A DNA stretch of 64,000 bases, from assembly GCA_029215795.1 (NCBI GenBank), contig JARDYH010000007.1, forward strand, positions 95,991,263 through 96,055,262, read 5' to 3'. Origin of the DNA: Anniella stebbinsi. Taxonomy: Eukaryota; Chordata; Lepidosauria; Squamata; Anniellidae. Positions 39,595 to 52,299 of the stretch are shown here, in pieces. The translations under genes were made by a program, and so were the position numbers. The first letter of the stretch is position 1; each line of letters begins with the position of its first letter. The notes beneath the pieces were generated by a model that worked only from the letters and a program-made list of their open reading frames with translations, did no database searches and had not been told where the DNA came from.

Positions 39595-41145
39595 CAATGT
39601 GGATGGCGCTTTACGAAGTGCAAGAGGACAGGTCCCTGCCCCAAGAATCTTACAACCTAAACTTTGACACAGGGCAGAAAACAGAGGAAAGGGAGGGAGA
39701 GGGTAGGCAGGGGGAGAGGCCCACAGGGGGAGAAGGACAACCACACAGCCGCTTGCCACCTTCGTACTACTGGCAATTTCAAAGAAGGACGCACAGTTCA
39801 CACCACCAACCGTGTCCATCACTGCCTACCAACCCTCAGCTGTTTCATGTATTTATTATTAGGATTTATACCAGAACCTCCAATCAAATTACCAGCGTGG
39901 CTAACAATAAAATTATATTAAACAAACAAACAAACAATATAATAACAAGTACATAAAAATAAGCTAAACGCAGCAAATCTGTAAAAGCAGCGTTAACATC
40001 ATATACAGCACTTGCAAGCCGGAGAGTGTGAATGGGGGGTTTTGGAGCCAACTGAAAATAGGAACCAAATACAAAACAGGCCCAACAGATAACGCATCTT
40101 GTACCAGGGAACATGAGATGGGGAAATGACACAGAAACCCCTATAATAGAGGGGTGGCACCTGCAGGAAATATGGGGTTCATTTTCACTCCACTCCCATG
40201 AACTGCAGCCCATAGGGTGCCCCCTCCCCCAAAAAAGGGGAAAGAAAAAACAACAGTTTGCGACTGAAAATCGGTGGCAAACCACTCCATAGTGCTACAG
40301 AGCACTAAGTGGGTTAAATCTAGCTTGTTTGCAAGCTAGATTTTACCCTTTTTGCATTCCGTAGCAACTATGGAGCACTACGAGGGAGAATTGTAGCTTG
40401 CTAAACATGTAAATTTGGGGACCCTGTAGCTGCCGCAGCTGCTGTTTTTTTATTTAAAAAACAAAAACAAACTCTAATTATTTTTAAAAAGAACATGTTG
40501 GGGGCAGTGGATGCTGCATGCAACTAAGGACTTGCATATTGCCCATCGCTGCCCTATATGAACAGAATGAAACGAAAACAAGAAAAGGAGCAGCAACAAG
40601 GGGCCAAAGGAATGTTCTGAGCTGTAATGCCAAAAGGAGGCTTTGCTGTGGGTGGACACAACCCCACTCCACCCCCCACCCCGGCCTTGCTGATGCCAAT
40701 GCTTCTCTGGCTGGTGTGGATTTTGCAACCCATGCTCAGTTCAGGATGCAGAAGGAATGGTCTTTTGCAGCACATCCCATAATCCCTCCAAATCTCCTTA
40801 TGATGGTGCATCGGCACTGTGGCAGACAGACACTAGAAGGCCCCAAGTCTGGGATCAGATGTTCCTCTTCTGTGCACATAGTACATTATATGAGCCTCCT
40901 CCCACCCACCTGTTGTAAAAATCTGAACAGATCTGTAATTTTCACCCCAAAATACATCCATTTCCCCTGACACACATCTTACACGCCTCTTACATGCATC
41001 CTACATGTGTTCGCTGATACGTACACCCAAACCGTCCACACACAGCACCCCAAATCCCCATTCCCCACTGCCTGTCCACTGTATCCATTTCTGCAAAAGT
41101 CAAGCTGCTTGCAAGAGATTTAGCAGCGCAAGAACCAGGAGCTTG
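39595..41145. other. Intron with possible LINE tail and a small foldback
   Basis: The stretch 39850-40110 (A/T-rich, aacaaacaaacaaacaat, agcttaaacgc-like words) may be a worn LINE 3' end on the minus strand. A foldback lies at 40284-40375. No gene is seen. Confidence 0.35.
40284..40375. repeat. Foldback sequence with two nested stems
   Basis: The inner stem aaatctagcttg/caagctagattt (40316-40327 and 40332-40343) has a 4-base loop and extends outward with one mismatch. The outer arms ctccatagtgctac and gtagcaactatggag pair with one gap. It may be a very short MITE. Confidence 0.6.
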
Positions 41146-41153
41146 TCAATATC

Positions 41154-41783
41154 TAGGGTGACCAGATTTTGGAAACCAAAATCCCGGTCCCCCCGCCACC
41201 CCCCCAAAACACCCCCCCAAGCCCCCCCCCAAAACACCAGCCTGGACCTACCGGGTTCTCTTCCTCCGCCGCCCACGCCAGGTCCTCCACTGCTGCCCCT
41301 GCCGGGTCTTCCTCCACCACCGCCAGGTCCTTCACCGCTGCTGCTGGGCTCGTGAGGCCAGAGGCCGCGCGGAAGAGACGGGAGAGGGCTGGATCCGGAA
41401 GTGATGTAATCGGCCCTCTCCCGCCTCTTCCGCGTGGCCTCTGGCCTCACGAGCCCGGCAGCGGCGGCGAAGGACCTGGCAGTGGTGGAGGACCTGGCGG
41501 AGGCGGACCCAGCGGTGGTGGCGGCGGAGGAGCCCGGGAAGCGGCCGCCCCAGCAGGTAAGGAGCGCGAGGCACGAGGGGGGGCACTTACCTGCTGGGGC
41601 GGCTGCTTCCTGGGTTCCTCCGCCACCACTGCCGCCGGGTCTACCGCCACTCGTTGCCGCTCACTGCCACTGCTGCGTGACCCCCTGCCACCCCAGTTTT
41701 CCCCCGCCGACCCCCGGTTGGCCCCGATCGGCCTAGGTTTCCCAGTTAGGACCAGGTAACCCCGGGCGATCTGGACATCCTGG
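41154..41783. mobile_element. hAT-like GC-rich foldback element (family D, copy 2)
   Basis: The left end is TAGGGTGACCAGATTTTGG and the right end (complement) CCAGGATGTCCAGATCG. A perfect 8-bp duplication tcaatatc lies at 41146-41153 and 41784-41791. The interior is GC-rich with two palindromes, centred near 41400 (cgtgaggccagaggccgcgc and mirror) and 41573 (cagcaggtaagg and mirror). Open frames here are proline/alanine/glycine-rich artefacts. Confidence 0.8.
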
Positions 41784-41869
41784 TCAATATCGCCATTGCT
41801 CCTTCTTCTCCAGGTCAGGCTCTATTATACACAATCAGAGATGCACGTAGGCTACCTGACTTAGAGGAA

Positions 41870-42287
41870 TCAGGGGTGTGACTCACCCAGATGTGACCGT
41901 GGCACACCTGGAGAGGGACAAAATAACCATATAAGGGAATGATAGAAGTGAAGAGATGTTGCAAAGCATCTCTGGGTACAAGTAAAATCACACATGGCAA
42001 TGCAACGCCACATCTGGCCACTACTAGGGACTACTCGAGAGTAAAACAGAGTTGGCCAAATGATGTCACTGGGGCTAGAAACCAATGGGATGAGGGCTGA
42101 TGAGGTGTAACTTTTGCAGTATAAAAGCATTGTTTGAACCTTGGTGTGGTGTGACTCTGGAAAGCAGCGTTAGCGTCCGGAGGTCACCTATTCTGCGCAG
42201 AATAATAAATTAGTTTCCAAAGCTTCAGGAGGCCTTTCGTCAAGTGTTTCATATCTGGACTTTGGACACTTGGGAATAGCATAATTT
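41870..42287 (+). mobile_element. Candidate solo LTR (plus strand)
   Basis: It starts near tgtgactcacccagatg. A TATA box (gcagtataaaagc) lies at about 42117 and a polyadenylation-like aataaa about 90 bp downstream (42206). It ends near gggaatagca. This is the U3-R-U5 order expected of a retroviral or Gypsy LTR. No flanking duplication and no internal coding region were identified. Confidence 0.35.
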
Positions 42288-42289
42288 CT

Positions 42290-42918
42290 GCAACACACCC
42301 AATGTGAGTTACAGAGATAAGCCAGCCTACATAGCTGGCTTCCCCTTTGAGTCAAGGAATGGGTCTTATTTCCAGGCCTTCCTGCTGCAGTGCAAGACAG
42401 TAAAGAGGTCTTGCACTGCCAAGTAATCCACAAAACTTTATTCAGCAAATAAACATTTCTTCACACCTGAAGAGAGTTTAAACACTAGGAACTCTCCTCC
42501 AGGCTAAAACTTGGCTAGACAATTGTCCTTTCAACAAAAGGGAAGTTTTTCCCCTCCGAGTCGCTTAATTTCAGGGAGGATTCCTCTAAAGAAGCCTTTG
42601 GGGAGAGGCTAGTGAGCTGATCGGCTCTCGACTACTTTTAGCTCTGCCTGTTTGAATCTGTGGCAGACTCTGGGATTGGTCAACTCTGAGGTCCCTTCCC
42701 TCTCGGAGGATTGCTGAGTTCCCACAGACTCGCATTTTCACTAATAAAGTCCGGTGAAGATTCATCGCTGGCTGCTGAAGAGCCTGGGAGAATCTCTGCC
42801 CCCGCTTGCTGTGTAGGCTGGTACATTCGTAGCCCTGTTTCTTCTGGTTCAGAATCTGATTCCGATTGATAGCCTGAAACTCCTTCCCCCACACGAAGGG
42901 GAATAGGCCTGGTCATGA
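42290..42918 (-). mobile_element. Candidate LTR-retrotransposon LTR (minus strand)
   Basis: Read on the minus strand it begins TGTCATGACCAGGCC and contains an acidic coding-like stretch (SDSEPEE) and aataaagttttgtgg as a polyadenylation signal. It ends near gggtgtgttgca. TG...CA ends and an internal poly(A) signal suggest an LTR. A target duplication was not found, so ends are approximate. Confidence 0.4.
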
Positions 42919-43575
42919 CAGAATGAAGGTTGGGGCAGTGTGTGTGTGTGGGGGGGGAGTTATGGTCTCTTTGCAGGAATGTTGTTGGGCACTGCCATGT
43001 GGCGTTCTCATTTCTGCCACTTTCTCCTCCTCCTCCTGTTTGCTGTAAATCTCCACTCTTAACCAGACAGCTAAGCGTGACCTCCGAGTTTGAGGACAGA
43101 AATAAAGTTGTGAGAGGACATCGCAAGTGAGGGGAGAGATCCTCATTCCTTTAGAGCTCCTTCTACACATTTCTCAAAGATCCTGTATTTTACAACACGA
43201 TTTAGGATGCAATCCTATGCATGCTGGGAGTTGGAGGACTTTTTCTGTTTAAACAGGCATACGATTGCACCCTAAATTAGCTGCAGCATAATTGGCATAA
43301 TTGTTTCAGAACCAAACAGATTAATTGTCATCATCACTTTTCCCTCCAGAAATCCCCACAGCGTTACAAAGATGCCGTCTCCTCCAAACCCCAGGCTGTA
43401 CTCAAAACTAGAAGAACTGGGAGGAGGAGGAGGAGGAGGAGGAGGAGGAGGAGGAGGAGGCAGCGTCAGGATGTTTTATTAATTTGTCTCATTCATCCTT
43501 TGGCATTTAAGCAGAGACCACGTTCTTTAATTACAGAAGAGACTTTGGCTTTTCCAGATAATAAGGAGCAAATCT
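42919..43575. other. Intron with (GGA)n tract
   Basis: A (GGA)n microsatellite lies at about 43420-43460. Otherwise no feature is recognised. Confidence 0.5.
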
Positions 43576-46345
43576 ATGGGCAGAAACAGATACAGATTAG
43601 GGATTCTGTTGGTGTACCGCCCACCCCACTGCTCAACAGACTCCCCAGCTGAGCTGACAGAGGTGGTCTCTGTTGTACTGTTGAGGTCCCCCAGACTCTT
43701 GGTTCTGGGGGTTGTCAACATTCATGCCGAGGGCACTTTATCTGGGGCAGCTCAGGATTTCATGGTCTCCATGACAACCATGGGACTGTCCCAACATACC
43801 ATCGGCCCAACGCATGTAGCAGGGCACACTCTAGACCTGGTTTTTTCAACTGGACATGGAGATGGGGATCTGAAAGTGGGGGACTTTACATCAACCCCTC
43901 TGTCATGGTCAGATCACCACCTGCTGAGGTTTAGACTTACAGCGGCTTTTCTCCTCTGCAAGGGTGGGGGACCCATTAAGATGGTCCGCCCCCGGAGGCT
44001 AATGGATCCAGATGGTTTCCAGAGGGCTCTGGGGAGTTTTCCGGCTGATAGGGCTGGCTCTCCTGTCGAAACCCTGGTTGATCTGTGGAATGCAGAAATG
44101 ACCCGGGCAGTTGACATGATTGCTCCTGAGCGCCCTCTCCTGTGTAGAGCTCGAACGCTCCGTGGTATACCCCGGAGCTGAGAGTGATGAAACAAAACAG
44201 GAGACGGCATGAGGGCAGATGGAGACGAACTCCTGATGGATGAAATCAAACACTGGTAAGTGCTTATGGTAAGCTGTATTCAGGGGCAGTGAGGGCAGCA
44301 AAAAAACAATACTTTGCTGCCACTATTCAATCATCAACCTGCCACCCAGCGGAGCTTTTCAGAGTTGTCCGGGGGCTTTTACATGCTGGCCCCAAGGACA
44401 TGGTAGAACCATCTGAGGCCCGCTGTAATACATTTGCTGGGCACTTCCAGAATAAAATCTCTGGCATCCGTCAGGACTTAGACTCCAGTGTTATAGCAGA
44501 TGAATCTAGTGAGGTATCCAGAGCACAGGCTTGTCCTGTTTTCTTGGATGAGTTTCAGTTGGTGCAGCTCGAGGATGTTGACAAGGTGCTTGGACAGGTT
44601 CGTGCAACCACTTCCATATTGGATCCTTGCCCCTCTTGGCTAATAAAAGCTAGCAGGGATGGAATAACTGGCTGGGCCAGGGAAGTGATTAATGCCTCTT
44701 TGCAAGAGGGAGTGGTCCCAGGCCTCCTGAAAGAGGCGGCAGTGAGACCACTCCTAAAGAAATCTTCCCTGGACCCTGAAAATCTTAATAACTACAGGCC
44801 AGTAGCAAATGTTCCATTCCTGGGCAAGGTCCTGGAGCGGGTGGTTGCGAGCCAGCTCCAGGCACTCTTGGATGAGACTGATTATCTGGATCCATTTCAG
44901 TTGGGTTTCAGGCCTGGTTTTGGTACGGAAACAGCCTTGGTCGCCCTGTATGATGACCTATGTCGGGAGAAGGACAGGGGGAGTGTGACTCTGTTGATTC
45001 TTCTTGATCTCTCAGCGGCTTTCGATACCATCGACCATGGTATCCTTCTGGGACGACTGGCTGAGTTGGGAGTGGGAGGCACTGCATTGCAGTGGTTCCG
45101 CTCCTACTTGGTGGGTCGGCTCCAGAAGGTGGTGCTTGGGGAACATTGCTCGGCCCCGTGGATTCTCCAGTATGGGGTTCCACAGGGGTCAGTTTTGTCC
45201 CCCATGCTGTTCAACATCTACATGAAACCGCTGAGTGCAGTCATCCGGAGTTTTGGAGTGCGTTGTCATCAGTATGCTGATGACACGCAGCTCTATTTCT
45301 CCTTTTCATCTTCATCAGGTGAGGCTGTGGATGTGCTGAACCAGTGCCTGGCTGCGACAATGGATTGGATGAGGGCTAATAAACTGAAACTCAATCCAGA
45401 CAAGACTGAGGCACTGTTAGTGGGTGGTTCCGCTGACCAGATGGAGGGTGTTCAACCTGTTCTGGATGGGGTTGCACTCCCCTTGAAGGAGCGGGTTCGT
45501 AGCTTGGGGGTTCTCCTAGAACCATCTCTGTCACTTGAGGTGCAGGTGGCCTCAGTGGCACGGAGTGCCTTCTACCAACTTCGGTTGTTGGCCCAGCTAC
45601 GTCCCTATCTGGACAGGGATAACCTGGCTTCAGTTGTCCATGCTCTGGTAACCTCCAAGTTAGATTACTGCGATGCACTCTACGTGGGGCTGCCTTTGAA
45701 GGTGGTTCGGAAGCTGCAGCTTGTGCAAAATGCAGCGGCCAGATTGATAACTGGAACCAGTAGGTTCGAACATATAAGACCTACTGTGGCCCGCTTTCAT
45801 TGGCTGCCTGTATGTTTCCGAGCCCAGTTCAGGGTGCTGGTTTTAACCTATAAAGCCTTACACGGCTTGGGACAACAATACCTGATGGAACACCTTTCCC
45901 GACATGAACCTACCCGAACACTACGTTCAACATCTAAGGCCCTCCTCCGAGTTCCTCCTCCGAGGGAAGCTCGGAGGTCGGCAACAAGAGAGAGGGCCTT
46001 CTCTGTGGTGGCTCCCCAATTGTGGAACGATCTCCCCGATGAGGCCTGCCTGGCGCCAACATTGTTATCTTTTCGGCGCCAGGTCAAGACTTTCCTCTTC
46101 TCTCAGGCATTTGGCAATATCTGAGGAGCCTGGGTTTGTTTTGTTTTGTTTTGTTTTTGTAGTTTTTTGAAGTGTTGAAATGGTTTTTAAATGTATAGAT
46201 TGTGTGTATGTTGTATGTTTTTGCTGTTTTAATTTTTGTATATTGTTTTTAATTGTTTTTAATCCTATGTAAACCGCCCAGAGAGCTTCGGCTATGGGGC
46301 GGTATACAAATGTAATAAATAAATAAATAAATAAATAAATACAAA
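43576..46345 (+). mobile_element. L2-clade LINE, 5'-truncated, with long intact RT frame
   Basis: An endonuclease C-terminal half (43576-44181) contains GILLVYRPPHCSTDSPAELT, HTLDLVFSTGHGDGDLK and LSWSDHHLLRFRL. Frame is lost near 44180, followed by an open 611-codon frame. The 3' end gtaaaccgcccagagagctt is followed by ggcggtatacaaatg and an (AAAT)n tail at about 46317-46340. The start near 43576 is approximate. Confidence 0.92.
44289..46124 (+). pseudogene. L2 reverse transcriptase frame (ORF2 C-terminal part)
   Basis: This 611-residue open frame holds the complete reverse-transcriptase core: LLKKSSLDPENLNNYRPVAN, LGFRPGFGTETALVALYDDL, LLDLSAAFDTIDHGILL, QYGVPQGSVLSPMLFNIYMK and the catalytic YADDTQLY. 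It continues with LKLNPDKTEALLVGG and the C-terminal LHGLGQQYLMEHLSRHEPTR and APQLWNDLPDEA blocks. The frame has no internal stop, suggesting a recent insertion. The endonuclease lies upstream in a different frame, so the whole ORF2 is not intact. Confidence 0.93.
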
Positions 46346-47993
46346 AGGGGGTGATCTGAGCTGGGAATCCGAACCCCCAAGCCTGCTCAAACCTTTGTGC
46401 ACATGAGTGTCGGACCCCAGACGTTAGGGCACAGCACACTACAATCAAATTTTGTCATTCACCTTAGTGCTTCGACTACACTACAAAGCATCACCAGGCA
46501 AAAGTGGCCGCCTAGAAGACATCATTCTACATCGCTCACCTTGATGACATGTGGTGGATTCAGGCTGCAGCTCCATCAATAAGCTTCAAAGCCTTATTAA
46601 AAGCTCTGATGGATCAAAACGTCACAATTTCTGGTTTCCAAGCAGCCATGGAGCTGATTTTAAATGGCAATGACCTATGACGGAACTGATGGAGGTCTTT
46701 GTGTGGTGGTGGAGGCAGGGAAAGGCAGGCATGCTTCAACAGCGACACGTGTCTTTGAATTAAGGTGTACCAATTTTGGCAACATTTCCCCTGGGGGCAA
46801 GAATTCCAGAGACAGGTGAAGGTCAAAAGCGGGAAACGTTTCTATTATTTCTGGGGGTGACAAACCCAGTTTCATTCTAGAGCCCTGTCTGCACCCACTT
46901 TCCCCCAGTGGGCCTTTGTACAACCTGAATCATGTGGAAGGCCAGGTGTTGCTAAGAGACATAACAGGCTGAGGATGAAAGGCATAAGAGCCGGTCATTT
47001 TGAGGGAGAGGTTGCAGTCACAGGAAGTTTAATTAAAACCAAGCCAAGGGGGAAATCATTTGACACAAGTCAGCTCAGAAAAATAAAACATATCCAGTGA
47101 TGTGACTTGGGAGTTATTTTAGTTGGAAATCTGTACAGATTAAATAATAAAAACCGAATAGGTAAGAAAGTGGGTGGAAAGACACAGAAACAAAACTTAA
47201 TGGAAGAATGAAAAGGGTGAATTGTTTTTTCCCATTGTGGCATGACCAAATGCAAAAATGGGATGGAATTAATTCACTATTCTGCTAACAAGGTCTACAA
47301 GTTGTAGTATTGTTTTGTTAAAAACAATGGGGACACCCACCCACACCCACCTTGAGCTCCTTGGAGGAAAGGATAGAAATATAATATAAATACAATTAAT
47401 AGATACTTCCTGGTCTTGCTTTTAAAATATTTGTTGGTTTTATATCTGCTGTTGTTTTATTGACTGGAGGCCCAAGACATTTTCCCCACCTGAAACAGCA
47501 CCCAAATGATGCCCCACTCCTCAAGCCAAGGGGACCATTCAGACACAGGGGTGAAGACGTCTCAATTTTCAGGGGGGGGCATGGGGCGAAACTTGGAAAA
47601 GGGGGGGCTAGGCTTATTTGTTTACATTTATGTATATAAATGGTTCTGGAAACCATCCTTCATCAAAAATAGGTCCTAGAGTATTTAAAGCCAGATATTA
47701 AAATAACAAGTACTCAACATCCTCTACAATATACCGGTGTTCTTCAAACTTTTTTCCTCATGACCCAGTGCAATAACATCACATCCCTTCAGGACCCTAT
47801 TCTTGTGCTTAGTCTGAAAATGTCTGACATGTCATATGCTTTTGACTCATTATTAGTCAACACGTACTGTATTAATTTAAGGAGATTCTGTATAATTAAG
47901 TCCCAGTGAGCATTCTGGAAATTACTTCTAAGTAAACATGCATAAGTTTAGGTAGCTAAAACTATTTAATAATAGCTGGATCGTGCCATTATG

Positions 47994-48027
<34 letters not shown>

Positions 48028-48252
48028 TATAGCACAATCAATGCACATATATAGTCCACACATATTTAAAAGGCAACCCCCCCCCCCCCACACACACACA
48101 CTGTAATTCTGAAATGGGCAACCTTTTGCCCCACAAGGCCTGAGGGGGTAGGAGGAAATGAATCTGTTCAGACACCCACCCCACCCAATGTTGCTGGAAG
48201 AGGGTTCCTTTGTCCTGCCGTATAGTGGGGTGGGGGAGGCACCCTGGCTATT
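46346..48252. other. Intron, mostly unassigned
   Basis: No gene is seen. A (GAT)n tract lies at about 47995-48024 and a C-rich run at 48078-48090. Confidence 0.4.
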
Positions 48253-48606
48253 GCCCCCTCCACAAGGATGCGCTTTTGCGCCCGGTTCGGCGATTATGCG
48301 CATTATCGCTGAAGCGCATTTACTCCTAATCCCTCTGCATGGGAGGCGGCGAGAGGCGGCGAAGCGCATTAATTGATGTCCAAAAAGCGCTTTACAAGAA
48401 GTTAATGCGCATAATCGCTTGTTCACACGGGGAAAATGCGCTTTAACGGCCGGAGCAAAATAAAACTCGCTATTTAACGCACATTCGATAATGCGCATAA
48501 TCTGGGAGATAACGCGCCTCTACGCCCGTTTTGCGCTCCGCTGGTGTGGAGGTAAAATTTATAATGAGACTTCAAAGAGCATTAAACCTCTCTTGTGGAG
48601 GTAGCC
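48253..48606. mobile_element. MITE family E copy 4
   Basis: The ends gccccctccacaagg and cttgtggaggtagcc bound the element. It holds the clearest copy of the family interior (cccggttcggcgattatgcg, taacggccggagcaaaa, cgcacattcgataatgcgca). Confidence 0.75.
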
Positions 48607-49084
48607 TTAGTTTCTTGTTTGCGTGGATTCCCTGTTCAGCTTCTCTTTTGCTGTGTTTTGGGTTAGTGTCCGTTATTATCATGATTTACTTGGAAATCAT
48701 TACTGTAATTTTATTGGTTTCACCATGAGTCACTCTGAAGACGTCGAAGGGGACAAGCAGAGGGCAAATATTTAGCATGAATCACATCCACAAAGCCAGG
48801 GAAATGGGAAAGAAAGCCAAAGGGACAGGCTGATCCAGGCCAGAAGGAAGCGCCGTTGGTGGGTGGACCACCTGAGTTGGTCTTAGGGGTGAAACTCATC
48901 ATGGGTGGGGGTCACTCCCCCATAAATATCAGGAGTGCGGTTTCGGGGTGCTCCTTCAACCACTGTTCCCGTTAGGTGTACAGGTGGCATCCCTGGGGAA
49001 GAGTGCTTTCCCCACCAGCATCTGCTGGTAATGGTATGCCAGTGATGAGGTGACATGAGGAAAAAGGGCCTTGCCACAGTCATT
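48607..49084. other. Intron, no recognised feature
   Basis: No gene or clear repeat is seen. Confidence 0.4.
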
Positions 49085-49800
49085 CATGTCCTAGTTGTCT
49101 CCAGGTTAGACTACTATAATGCACTCTTTGAAGTGCTGCCCTTGGAAACTGTTTGAGGACTGCAGCTACTGCAAAATGCTGCTGCCAGGGTAGTGACTGG
49201 AGCAAGGTGATTGGAACACATTTCCCCCATTTTGTGTGATCTATACTGGTTGCCAGTTTGTTTCAGGGTGCTGGTTTTAAGCTCCAAAGCTCCAAACAGC
49301 TTGGTACCTACCGCACGGACCATCTCCTCTCTGCCCCCGCCCTTCATGCTACATTCATCTTCTGAGGCCTTTTGCTCTGGATCTCTTAGCTATCTCTAGG
49401 CTGACTGGAGATTCAGATCTCTAAGCCTGTTGGGTGATGACAGAGAGGAGGGCCTTTTTGTTGGTGGCACCCACCTTGTGAAATGCTGTCCTGGTTAAGA
49501 TTTGTCAACCACTGACCTTTCTGGTTTTAGGTGCTTGGCCACAAATGGGCTGTTTGGAAAGGCCTTCAGCTCATACACTATCCTCTTCTTGTTAGGAATA
49601 TGTTTAAGGGCGTTTTTCTTTCTCTGTACCTTCACTTTGATTTTTTGGGGTTGATTTTGGGAATTTGGGGAGTTTTATGATGGTAGTTTCTGATGGCTGT
49701 TTATTGCATTTTGTGGATTTAGCTTTATTGTTTATTGTATATATTTTTATTACTGTAAACTGCTTTGGGTTTCTTTTGTGGGGGGAAGGTAGGATATACG
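49085..49800 (+). mobile_element. Diverged L2-type LINE 3' fragment
   Basis: It encodes remnants of VSRLDYYNALFEVLPLET, LQLLQNAAARVVTGA and LYWLPVCFRVLVLSSKAPN over frame breaks. It ends near actgctttgggtttcttttg. Confidence 0.75.
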
Positions 49801-51224
49801 TTTTTAAAACGGAAAAACTAAAACAAATCTTTATTGTGCTTCCCTCTGAATTATTCTGAGGAAGGTCGTGTTTTCTCCAGTTAAAGCCCCGAGATGCCCA
49901 AGGCCATGCAGGGAGTTTAAACCCAGAGCTTTAAATCCAGACCTCCCTGGGGAATCCATCTACAGAAAACGCTTCTGTGCTCCCTGCCTGATGAGCTGCT
50001 GTCTTGCATCACGCCCTCTCTAGAGGGGAGAGGATGAGACTCACTCTTCAAACGTGGGGCTCTTTGGAAGTGACTCCTCTCAAAGTTGGTTGACGCAGCT
50101 GCTATACTCCCCCCTCTCCCTTTCCAAGCAGCCATTTAGCCAATCCAGATGTGCCAGAGGAAACAAATCCACCTGCTCCCTGCCAAGCTGATTTCCACAA
50201 CAGCATTATGTGAAATTAGGGTATTAGGCACTAAGCTCAGGTAATCGCCTCCAAATGCTGTAATGGCCCCAGGGAGCCTGCAAAGCATCATCACAACTGG
50301 AGCGGGAGGGGGTGGGGGGAGGCTAATGGAGATAATGATGCTGCAGCTCTGTTTGCTCCCCCCCTTTCCTCTCAGATCCCAGTCTGGACAGGCTATTGCA
50401 AAAGCAAGCTGCAAGCTGACCCCAGGGGCCTGCCACACCGGCACCTGGCATGTGTCCCACCTCTGAATGCATTGATATAAACCAGGAGGAGGCAGGGCAT
50501 TGCATTTAATGGTTTCATATGCTCCACTTCCTCTTTTACATGACAGTACAGGTGGGGCAGCTCAGCTCTCCTGCCCTCTGAAACCAGTTCTTCCTGGTGC
50601 TTGCTCCTGTAATCATCTGGCCATTATGAACATGTGCCATGAGCAACAGCCCCCTCATTCCAGCATGTGTGGAGTCCTTAGCATCCTTCCCCAGCAACAG
50701 CAGGGAAAGCCCTCCCACCGCCTTTGGGAGAGGGATAGGTAGGAGCCAAGGACTGCTCCCTCCTCTCACAGCTCCATTGCAGCCCATGTGGCCACCTGCC
50801 ACCCCAGCCAGCCATCAAGCCTCCGGGGAGGATCTTCCTGCTGGTGAGAGCTGCCTGGAGGTGCAAGCCTGGTCCTGTTTCACGCCACTCCCCAATATGT
50901 GCCCTGCGCGACGGACGTCAACATTGAGAGAGGCATTTTGGTTCAGCTCTCATGTAAGCATGCATCGTGTGAGGGACCTCTGTGCTCTCCAAGTTGGGTG
51001 GCCAGACACAATAGAGGACTGTGCTTCTGCAGCTTGGAATGTTTGGCACAAGAAGGAACATCACCTGCTGAAATCCCCTATTCTACACAACTGTTGGAGA
51101 AGGAGGAGCCCTGTCCCGTTACATCTGGTCGCCCTTATTCCAGGTCTTTCTGTTGGGTGGGTGGGTGAGGGAGAGGGGGCAGGCAAGATCACACCAATGG
51201 GCTTGGACAGCCAGCCACTATCAT
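49801..51224. other. Intron, repeat-poor in 50100-50460
   Basis: No exon is recognised. 50100-50460 contains no repeat that I can identify and has balanced composition. Plus-strand open frames at 50.6-51.2 kb lack domains. Confidence 0.35.
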
Positions 51225-51312
51225 AGCATTATAGAATAGTAAAATGGGAAGAGGCCCATAAGGCCATCGAGTCCAACCCCCTGCTCAATGCAGGAATCCA
51301 GCACTGATGTGG
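51225..51312 (-). mobile_element. CR1 LINE 3' end fragment
   Basis: The plus strand reads atagcattatagaatagtaa then ggccatcgagtccaaccccc then ctcaatgcaggaatccagc, the CR1 3' end in minus orientation. Confidence 0.75.
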
Positions 51313-51717
51313 CCACCAGACAAAGTACCTCTGCTGCCTCCAGTGGCAACGCAGGAAAATGCACAGTGGAACAGGATACTTGCTGAGTTCCTGCAGGCTT
51401 CAGTGAATTCTGTGGGCTATTGAGGAGCAGAGGAGACGGGCACAGGCCTTAGGGAGGTTCAACAGGGAGCCATTGGCCAAGAGGCTTGTCTTGTGACCCC
51501 AAGAGTGGTATAAGGGAGCATGGGGGGGGGGAGCAGCGGAAGCTGGTTGACAGCAGCCCCTTCCCTTCTGATCTGAGGCTATGGACTAGGGATGAGGGAG
51601 AGGCCAGCAGATCAGGCATTTCCCCAGGAAAGAACGAAACAGGAGCTCTTGCTTCCTTCTGAACCAAACCAATGGTGGAAGTCAAATGGCGCTGAGAGAT
51701 GGTCAGTCGTGGAAACG

Positions 51718-51752
51718 GAGGAGGAGGAGGAGGAGGAGGAGGAGGAAGAGGC
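51718..51752. repeat. (GGA)n microsatellite
   Basis: About eleven GGA units lie 130 bp beyond the M1 exon donor. Confidence 0.9.
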
Positions 51753-51883
51753 GCTGCCGTTCATGTGTGTGTGCGTGTATGAAGCAGATCTCTGTCCCCA
51801 AGAACAGGAGGGCCTCTGAGGGAAGGGTCCCAGCCCGAGCCCAGTATCAGATCTTCAGGCCCTTGTACTTGGCGAGCTGCTTA

Positions 51884-52299
<416 letters not shown>

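Noticed and set aside
41169..41759. 196-codon proline-rich frame
   Set aside because: It lies inside a hAT-like GC-rich foldback element, and mirrored frames occur on the other strand.
50639..51226. 195-codon plus-strand open frame
   Set aside because: There is no recognisable motif and no related frame. It is most likely chance in intron sequence.
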